The position numbers were made by a program, and so were the translations under genes. A stretch of DNA of 5,076 nt, from contig CAMJHI010000177.1 in NCBI GenBank assembly GCA_946405475.1, positions 1 through 5,076 of the forward strand. Reading direction: 5' to 3'. This DNA is from an uncultured Clostridia bacterium. GTDB lineage: Bacteria; Bacillota; Clostridia; Oscillospirales; Acutalibacteraceae. The notes under the pieces were generated by a model. It saw only the letters and a list, made by a program, of their open reading frames with translations. It did not search any database and was not told the DNA's origin. Numbering within the stretch: the stretch's first letter is position 1; each line of letters starts with the position of its first letter. Positions 1 through 5,076 of this stretch are shown in pieces.

Positions 1-788
1 CGGGTGAGCAGCAGGTAATAGACGTTGAAGTTCACGCCGAAGAGCAGCATGAACACGCCGATGACGCCGTCGACATAGGCGCTGTCATAGGCGGCGATGC
101 TGTCGCCCTTGATGGAAAAGCCGCCGGTACCCGCGGTGCCGAAGGTGTGCAGAAGGCTGTCGAACAGCGGCATGCCGCCACACAGCAAAAAGACGACCTC
201 CAGCACGGTCAGGAAAATATACATCAGATAGAGGATCTTGGCCGTGTCGCGCATTTTGGGCACCAGCTTGCCCACGATGGGGCCGGGGCTTTCGGCGCGC
301 AGAATCTTGATGGAGCCGCCCGTGCCGCTTGAGGGCATGATGGCCAGCATGAACACCAAAATGCCCATACCGCCCAGCCAGTGGGTGAAGCTGCGCCAAT
401 AGAGAATGCCCATGGGCAGCGCCTCGATGTCGGTGAGGATGCTCGCGCCCGTTGTGGTGAAGCCGGAGGCGATCTCAAAAAAGCAGTCCATATAGCTGCT
501 CAACTGCCCTTCGCCGCTCAAAAACAGCGGCACGGCGCCGAACAGCGAAAGCAGGATCCACGAAACGCCCACGATGGCAAAGCCCTCGCGGTGGGAGATC
601 TCCTTGCGTTTGGCGCGCAGAGAGGCCAGCACGCTGCCGATCGCCGCCAGAAAAACGATGGTGAGAAAAAACGCATAGGCCGACCGGTGCTCATGCTTGT
701 AAAGCGAAATGAGAAAACCGGGCAGCATGGCGGCGGCCTCGATGCGCATCATATTGCCGATGTAATTCAGAACAACAATATAATTCAT
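1..788 (-). CDS. trkH: TrkH-family potassium uptake channel subunit, partial (C-terminus off the left edge)
   Basis: Membrane pore subunit of the Trk K+ uptake system, gated by the cytoplasmic TrkA ring. The visible 262 residues begin MNYIVVLNYIGNMM and run through hydrophobic helices (about 1-30, 38-57, 69-91) into the first pore loop, which carries SGFTTTGAS at about 108-116. This is followed by the family hallmark WRSFTHWLGGMGILVF (131-146) and MLAIMP. After a helix at about 185-203, the second pore loop shows GTAGTGGFS (217-225). Each loop keeps the conserved selectivity-filter glycine. TrkH proteins have four such M1-P-M2 repeats and usually 450-500 residues, so roughly the last 200 residues lie outside the window. 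The start ATG at 788-786 shares its A with the trkA stop codon (TGATG). This implies translational coupling and a channel made together with its regulator. Family assignment is firm. The ion (K+ alone or with Na+/H+ coupling) is inferred from the family. Confidence 0.95.
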   Translation of the reverse strand, partial: MNYIVVLNYIGNMMRIEAAAMLPGFLISLYKHEHRSAYAFFLTIVFLAAIGSVLASLRAKRKEISHREGFAIVGVSWILLSLFGAVPLFLSGEGQLSSYMDCFFEIASGFTTTGASILTDIEALPMGILYWRSFTHWLGGMGILVFMLAIMPSSGTGGSIKILRAESPGPIVGKLVPKMRDTAKILYLMYIFLTVLEVVFLLCGGMPLFDSLLHTFGTAGTGGFSIKGDSIAAYDSAYVDGVIGVFMLLFGVNFNVYYLLLT

Positions 789-2155
789 CAGAACTCACTC
801 TCAAAAATATCGTTCAGGTTTTTCAAAACCCGCTCCGCCTTGGCGATGACGATCACGGTGTCGCCTGCGTTGATACAGTCGCTGCCGCCCGGGATAATGA
901 TCTGCCCCGAACGGTTCAGGCAGGCGATGAGGATGCCGCTGCGCAGATTGAGCTGCGAAAGCGGGATGCCGAGGTTTTCGGTCCTTTCGTCGGCAAAGAA
1001 TTCCAGCGCCTCGACCTTATCCTCCACGATGCGGTGCAGTGCCAGCACCTGACCGCCCGTGGTGTTGCCCATGGCGCGCACGTAGCGCACGATGGCGTTG
1101 GTGGTGAGCTGCTTGGGGCTGATGATGGAGCCGAGCCCCTTGCTGCCGAAGAGCGAGCTGTATTCGGTGCGGTTGATCTTGGTGATGGTTTTGAACACGC
1201 CGCGGGTGTTGGCGTACATGGTGATGATGATGTTTTCTTCATCGATATCCGCCAGCGACACGACCGCGTCGGTGTTGTCGATGCCCTCCTCGAGCAGCAG
1301 CTCCTGACTGGTGCCGTCGCCGTGGATGATGATGGCGTCGGGCAGCTTGTCGGCCAGCTCCATACAGCGGGCTTCGTCGATTTCAATGATCTTCACGCTC
1401 ACGCCGCTGCGGATGAGATCCTGCGCCAGATACATGGCCATGCGGCTGCCGCCGATGATCATGACCGAACGGATCTTGTGCTTTTCGATGTGCAGCTTTT
1501 TGATGAGCTTGGCCAGCTCGTTGCGCGGCGCGGTCACGGAAAGCGTGTCGTCCTCTTCAAACACAAAGCTGCCGTTGGGCACGATGATCTCGCCCTTGCG
1601 TTCCACGGCGCAGACAAGCGCCTTTTTGAGCAGCGTGCCCGCCGCTTTTTCGAGCGATTTGCCGATGAGCTCGCTGTCGCTTTTCAGCCGGATGCTGACA
1701 AGCTCCACGCGCCCCTTGGCGAAGGTGTCGCGCTTGAGGAACGAGGGGAACTGCAGAATGCCGAACATTTCGCGCGCGCTGGCCAGCTCCGGGTTGACGG
1801 TCATGGAAAGCCCCAGCTCGTCGTGCAGGAACGAGAGCTGTTCGGTGTATTCGGGGTTGCGCAGGCGGGAGATCGCGTGCCGGCAGCCGAGCTTGTTGGC
1901 GATGATGCAGCTGAGCAGGTTGATCTCATCCGACGAGGTGGCGGCAATGAGCAGATCGCCGTTGGCAACGCCGGCCTGTTTTTGCGTTTTCAGGCTCGCG
2001 CCGTTGCCTTCCACCACCATGACGTCCAGCTTATCCAGCGCGTCGGCCAGCACCTTGGCGTTGTTGTCAATGATGACGACGTCATGATCTTCTTTGGAAA
2101 GCTGCTGCGCCAGAGAAAAGCCGACCTTTCCGTCGCCCACAATGATGATTTTCAT
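788..2155 (-). CDS. trkA: TrkA, NAD-binding RCK regulator of Trk potassium uptake
   Basis: Cytoplasmic peripheral subunit that binds NAD(H), or possibly ATP, and gates TrkH. The protein is 455 residues, close to the E. coli TrkA length of 458. It shows the expected tandem layout: RCK_N 1 (about 1-120), RCK_C 1 (about 137-220), RCK_N 2 (about 229-350) and RCK_C 2 (about 368-455). The first Rossmann fold has the GDGKVG loop at 7-12, Asp30 at the end of beta-2, and VEGNGAS at 48-54. The second has a looser glycine loop, GGSRMA at 235-240, an acidic IIEID at 256-260, and HGDGT at 278-282. Start choice: MKIIIVGDGKVG is the canonical TrkA N-terminus. An in-frame ATG at 2212 would add 19 residues unlike the family and sits only about 15 bases from the predicted transcript start with no ribosome site. 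The cost is that the AAAGGAG at 2194-2188 lies 32 bases from the chosen ATG, across a hairpin. First gene of trkA-trkH. Confidence 0.95.
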   Translation of the reverse strand: MKIIIVGDGKVGFSLAQQLSKEDHDVVIIDNNAKVLADALDKLDVMVVEGNGASLKTQKQAGVANGDLLIAATSSDEINLLSCIIANKLGCRHAISRLRNPEYTEQLSFLHDELGLSMTVNPELASAREMFGILQFPSFLKRDTFAKGRVELVSIRLKSDSELIGKSLEKAAGTLLKKALVCAVERKGEIIVPNGSFVFEEDDTLSVTAPRNELAKLIKKLHIEKHKIRSVMIIGGSRMAMYLAQDLIRSGVSVKIIEIDEARCMELADKLPDAIIIHGDGTSQELLLEEGIDNTDAVVSLADIDEENIIITMYANTRGVFKTITKINRTEYSSLFGSKGLGSIISPKQLTTNAIVRYVRAMGNTTGGQVLALHRIVEDKVEALEFFADERTENLGIPLSQLNLRSGILIACLNRSGQIIIPGGSDCINAGDTVIVIAKAERVLKNLNDIFESEF

Positions 2156-2169
2156 AAATACAAAGCCGT

Positions 2170-2188
2170 GCGCCCGGCAGGCGGGCGC
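2170..2188 (-). promoter_or_regulatory. GC-rich hairpin in the trkA leader between Shine-Dalgarno and start
   Basis: GCGCCCG and CGGGCGC form a perfect 7-bp all-GC stem closing a 5-base loop. The first stem base is the last G of AAAGGAG. No T-run follows, so it is not a terminator. Possible roles are bringing a distant ribosome site closer to the ATG, or controlling translation of trkA. Confidence 0.6.
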
Positions 2189-2194
2189 TCCTTT
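2188..2194 (-). promoter_or_regulatory. Probable trkA ribosome binding site, unusually far from the start
   Basis: AAAGGAG on the minus strand is the only strong Shine-Dalgarno in the trkA leader. It ends 32 bases before the ATG at 2155, against the usual 5-9. The intervening hairpin (2170-2188) would cut the effective gap to about 14 bases when folded. No ATG, GTG or TTG lies at normal spacing downstream of it. Assigning it to trkA is therefore inference. Confidence 0.55.
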
Positions 2195-2233
2195 CTTGTT
2201 TGCTGAGGCCATAGAGTTCGCTGCTTTCCGTGT

Positions 2234-2262
2234 ATTTTAGCACACCTGCGGTGTATTTTCAA
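2234..2262 (-). promoter_or_regulatory. trkA-trkH promoter (sigma-70 type, extended -10)
   Basis: On the minus strand, TTGAAA (2262-2257) is followed by a 17-bp spacer and TAAAAT (2239-2234), with TGC directly before the -10 (extended -10). The predicted transcript start is near 2227, giving a leader of about 70 bases to the ATG at 2155. The spacer holds an ACACC-N3-GGTGT inverted repeat (2242-2254). The 9-mer AAAATACAC occurs twice, 21 bp apart (2259-2251 and 2238-2230), once next to the -35 and once over the -10. These could be operator half-sites. Confidence 0.75.
2242..2254. repeat. Inverted repeat ACACC-TGC-GGTGT inside the trkA promoter spacer
   Basis: A perfect 5-bp inverted repeat with a 3-base centre sits wholly between the -35 and -10 elements of the trkA promoter. 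That is a position where a bound regulator would block or distort the promoter. Operator function is inferred from position only. Confidence 0.4.
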
Positions 2263-2463
2263 CAAAAACGCGCTTTTTCACAGTTCGTTCAAAAATCGGG
2301 TGTGAAACCGGCGAAAAGTCGTGCATGAATCAACCGCTGAAAATGAATGAAATCTTGCAAAATTATTTTCTGTTTTGGCAGTTTGCCTTCAGGAATATCG
2401 AAAAAGCTTCATAATTTGTTCCTTTTTTCGTGAAAAACGACTAAAATATGAAATTTGAAATAA

Positions 2464-3882
<1,419 letters not shown>

Positions 3883-3901
3883 GATTTGATTTTTTGTTGA
3901 C

Positions 3902-3941
3902 AAAACCGCATCGGTTCCAAACGGAGCCGGTGCGGTTTTTT
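3902..3941 (+). terminator. Rho-independent terminator of gdhA
   Basis: A 14-bp stem (3905-3918 with 3923-3936, two G-U pairs) closes an AAAC loop and is followed by six T's (3936-3941), preceded by an A-run. It starts 20 bases after the gdhA stop. The A-run/T-run symmetry means it could also work on the minus strand, but no minus-strand gene ends here. Confidence 0.93.
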
Positions 3942-3956
3942 CAGTTCAGAGATCAG

Positions 3957-3997
3957 AGTTAAGAGCTAAGAGATGAACATCAACCTACCTCTTAACT
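3957..3997. repeat. Inverted repeat AGTTAAGAG / CTCTTAACT
   Basis: A perfect 9-bp inverted repeat (3957-3965 and 3989-3997) with a 23-base centre. It lies next to a run of imperfect AGAG-TTA/CTA units. Such GAGTTAAGAG-like tracts resemble low-complexity intergenic repeats seen in Firmicutes genomes. It could be a degraded small repeat element. No target-site duplication was identified. Confidence 0.4.
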
Positions 3998-4020
3998 GAA
4001 AAACTTCGATCTGCGATACG

Positions 4021-4050
4021 TTCGTTACAAAATATCCGTCATTCGTTACA
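4021..4050. repeat. Two TTCGTTACA direct repeats, 21 bp apart
   Basis: TTCGTTACA at 4021-4029 and 4042-4050 is exact, with starts 21 bp apart (two helical turns). The pair ends 5 bp upstream of the proposed -35 of the following gene. This is the geometry expected for tandem activator or response-regulator sites. No known regulator motif was recognised. Confidence 0.45.
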
Positions 4051-4055
4051 CTTTT

Positions 4056-4084
4056 CTGAAAACGTCGAAAGAGTATGCTATGAT
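4056..4084 (+). promoter_or_regulatory. Probable promoter of the acidic-protein gene
   Basis: CTGAAA (4056-4061), a 17-bp spacer and TATGAT (4079-4084), with TGC before the -10 (extended -10). The -35 is weak (4 of 6), fitting a promoter that relies on the extended -10 or on an activator at the upstream repeats. The predicted transcript start is near 4091, giving a leader of about 118 bases to the ATG at 4209. Confidence 0.55.
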
Positions 4085-4114
4085 ATCGTCAGATGATCGG
4101 CTGAGTCCGGAAAC

Positions 4115-4128
4115 TCTACGATCGTAGA
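4115..4128. promoter_or_regulatory. 14-bp perfect palindrome TCTACGATCGTAGA
   Basis: A gapless perfect palindrome about 24 bases downstream of the predicted transcript start. As DNA it could bind a dimeric regulator. As RNA its gapless form makes a poor hairpin, so a DNA-binding role is more likely. GATATC occurs at 4082-4087, overlapping the -10, and again at 4127-4132 at the palindrome edge. Confidence 0.4.
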
Positions 4129-4194
4129 TATCTTGGTTATTTACTATTCTTTGGCAGAGGGTTACAATGGTTACAGACGATTGTCAAAAAAACG

Positions 4195-4199
4195 AAAGG
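4195..4199 (+). promoter_or_regulatory. Ribosome binding site supporting the ATG at 4209
   Basis: AAAGG (within CGAAAGG) is 9 bases from the ATG at 4209. A competing site, AGAGGG at 4156-4161, is 5 bases from an in-frame ATG at 4167. The second start is preferred because the 14 extra residues are polar and the fold appears to begin at SYACFYG, but both are usable. Confidence 0.55.
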
Positions 4200-4208
4200 C
4201 GTGTTTTT

Positions 4209-4727
4209 ATGAGTGAAGTAACCAGCTACGCATGTTTTTACGGTAACCAGACAGACTTGAAAGAGCTCAGCAGTTTTATCGGGGAAAACTATTCTTGTGC
4301 TTCTTATGATTTCAGGGACGGGAAACTGTTTGTGAATGGTCTTGGCTATCTGCGCGATTCGGACAAAGCATATTGTGCTTTGGCAAAAACATTTCCACAA
4401 ACTGCTTTTGTCGCTTATGAATTCTACTGCAACATCGGTGAATTCTCATTCATGTATTCCGCAAAAGACAGCGACATTTATGAAGAGCTATGCCCTTATT
4501 CCAATGACGATGACGACGATTACCTGAAAGAGTTTCTGGAAGAACTAAAAGAGGATGAGGAGGAATCGGATGTGCCGGATTCTCCTTGGTATGAAAGGAT
4601 TCGAGATGCCGTCGGCGCAGAAGGTTTAAGAGACCTGTTCAACTTTTGCTACTTTGACGGCGCATGGGTGTTCAAGGATGTGCCGGGCTTTGAAGACGAA
4701 GACTGGGACAGTATTCTGGATGATTAA
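4209..4727 (+). CDS. Hypothetical strongly acidic protein of unknown function
   Basis: I do not recognise the family. From ATG 4209 it has 172 residues (186 if ATG 4167 is used). It has no signal peptide or membrane helix, so it is probably cytoplasmic. Residues 1-95 look like a compact alpha/beta domain rich in aromatic residues (SYACFYG; FVNGLGYL; TFPQTAFVAYEFYCNIGEFSFMYS). A low-complexity acidic linker follows at about 99-120, with five Asp in a row, then LKEFLEELKEDEEESD. It ends with a shorter segment (SPWYERIRDAVG...FDGAWVFKDVPGFEDEDWDSILDD). By hand count there are 42 Asp/Glu against 13 Lys/Arg, a net charge near -29, plus six Cys. The FP...F...Y.E...GEFSFMY pattern faintly recalls ferredoxin-like DUF1281/YubB-type domains, which is weak. 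GC is about 40-43%, well below trkA/gdhA, suggesting acquired DNA. The next gene follows after 77 bases on the same strand. Confidence 0.85.
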   Translation: MSEVTSYACFYGNQTDLKELSSFIGENYSCASYDFRDGKLFVNGLGYLRDSDKAYCALAKTFPQTAFVAYEFYCNIGEFSFMYSAKDSDIYEELCPYSNDDDDDYLKEFLEELKEDEEESDVPDSPWYERIRDAVGAEGLRDLFNFCYFDGAWVFKDVPGFEDEDWDSILDD

Positions 4728-4791
4728 CCAGAAAAAATAAGCATCATACACACACGTTACTGTTTTTATTACACTTTTCAAATTATTAATT

Positions 4792-4796
4792 GGAGG
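4792..4796 (+). promoter_or_regulatory. Ribosome binding site of the zinc-ribbon gene
   Basis: GGAGG, 8 bases before the ATG at 4805, is a near-ideal Shine-Dalgarno. It supports this reading frame, which has no in-window stop. Confidence 0.85.
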
Positions 4797-4804
4797 ATAT
4801 CAAT

Positions 4805-5076
4805 ATGGCTTTAATCAAATGCCCCGAATGCGGTACCGAAGTATCTGACAAAGCGGCTTCTTGTCCTCGGTGCGGATGCCCGATCAATGTTGCTTCCAAT
4901 CCTGCCTTGATTCGTTTTGAACAAACCTATGCCATGCGATACACCTGTACCGTTACCTGTAACGGTAAGGATTACACCTGCAAACAAGGTGAGTCTGTCA
5001 GTGTTGATATCGCCAAACCGACGACCGTTCAAATCAAAGTCAGCGGCGGAAACGGCAGCACGTCAAGCCAGATACT
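4805..5076 (+). CDS. Zinc-ribbon domain protein, partial (3' end off the right edge)
   Basis: An open frame of 90 residues reaching the window edge. The N-terminus, with CPECG at 6-10 and CPRCG at 20-24, is a classic four-Cys zinc ribbon like those heading many Firmicutes proteins of varied function. A further Cys25-Pro follows. Residues about 35-90 are rich in Thr, Val and Lys with alternating hydrophobics (TCTVTCNGKDYTC, VSVDIAKPTTVQIKVSGG), suggesting a beta-sandwich or PEGA-like module. No membrane helix is seen so far, though such proteins often carry one further on. Zinc binding is a firm family inference; the overall role is unknown. It has no convincing promoter of its own (a weak TTACTG-18 bp-AATTAT at 4757-4786) and no terminator was seen after the preceding gene, so read-through from it is plausible. 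Confidence 0.88.
   Translation, partial: MALIKCPECGTEVSDKAASCPRCGCPINVASNPALIRFEQTYAMRYTCTVTCNGKDYTCKQGESVSVDIAKPTTVQIKVSGGNGSTSSQI

Larger units (their letters stand above)
3942..4208. other. AT-richer non-coding region with repeats and a probable promoter
   Basis: No gene is supported in these 267 bases between the gdhA terminator and the preferred start of the next gene. From left to right they hold an iterated purine stretch (3946-3973) and an AGTTAAGAG/CTCTTAACT inverted repeat (3957-3997). Next are TTCGTTACA direct repeats (4021-4029, 4042-4050), a promoter (4056-4084), a 14-bp palindrome (4115-4128) and two ribosome-site candidates (4156-4161, 4195-4199). Composition is clearly lower in GC than the genes to the left. 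Confidence 0.6.

Noticed and set aside
235..478. Other minus- and plus-strand frames over trkH
   Set aside because: They overlap the TrkH pore-loop and WRSFTHWLGGMG coding sequence in other frames and show no family motif.
1433..1453. Degenerate second glycine loop of TrkA (GGSRMA, residues 235-240) as a sign of a lost nucleotide site
   Set aside because: Gly-to-Ser/Ala variants of this loop are common in Firmicutes TrkA second domains, as far as I recall. The acidic residue after beta-2 and the HGDGT motif are kept, so loss of binding cannot be claimed.
2170..2188. trkA leader hairpin as a Rho-independent terminator
   Set aside because: No T-run follows on the minus strand; the next bases are CACGGC or similar mixed sequence.
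1034..2206. A 390-codon open frame on the plus strand opposite trkA
   Set aside because: Same codon-bias effect. The translation is rich in His/Asp/Ala/Val with no recognisable motif, while the minus strand encodes an unmistakable TrkA.
3897..3930. TTGACA at 3898-3903 as a -35 element
   Set aside because: No -10 lies 16-18 bp downstream, and the region is the terminator stem.
4747..4755. CA dinucleotide run as a phase-variable microsatellite
   Set aside because: Only about four CA units in a non-coding position, too short for slippage-driven switching.
4811..5032. Minus-strand 73-codon frame at the right edge
   Set aside because: It lies opposite the zinc-ribbon gene, which has a near-ideal ribosome site and a clear four-Cys motif.

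Overview
The window looks like a piece of a GC-rich, low-branching Firmicutes genome, most likely class Clostridia (Oscillospirales/Ruminococcaceae-like). This rests on the style of the proteins, on strong AAAGGAG-type ribosome binding sites, on sigma-70-type promoters with 17-bp spacers, and on a glutamate dehydrogenase whose key residues fall at the same numbers as the Clostridium symbiosum enzyme. The genus cannot be fixed from the sequence alone.

Left part (1-2262, minus strand): a potassium-uptake operon read right to left. trkA, the cytoplasmic NAD-binding RCK regulator, comes first. trkH, the membrane channel subunit, follows with a one-base stop/start overlap (TGATG) and runs off the left edge. 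A clear extended -10 promoter lies upstream. It carries a small inverted repeat inside its spacer and two 9-base direct repeats 21 bp apart. The trkA leader is odd: the only good Shine-Dalgarno is separated from the start codon by a 7-bp GC hairpin.

Middle (2263-3941, plus strand): a complete glutamate dehydrogenase gene (gdhA), divergent from trkA. It has a near-consensus promoter, an 8-bp hairpin close to the predicted mRNA 5' end, a strong ribosome binding site before a GTG start, and a strong Rho-independent terminator just after the stop. K+ and glutamate are the main paired osmolytes of many bacteria, so divergent trkAH and gdhA may be jointly tuned; that link is inference.

Right part (3942-5076, plus strand): base composition drops from roughly 57-65% GC to roughly 40-43% GC in hand-counted lines. 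A 267-base non-coding stretch holds direct and inverted repeats and a plausible promoter. It is followed by a gene for a very acidic 172-residue protein of unknown function, then by the start of a zinc-ribbon protein cut by the right edge. This part looks like accessory, possibly transferred DNA placed after the gdhA terminator.

No rRNA, tRNA, CRISPR array, transposase or obvious mobile element was seen. No clearly new multi-gene system is visible. The most interesting items are the split trkA ribosome binding site, the repeat-rich promoter regions, and the unknown acidic protein with its zinc-ribbon neighbour.
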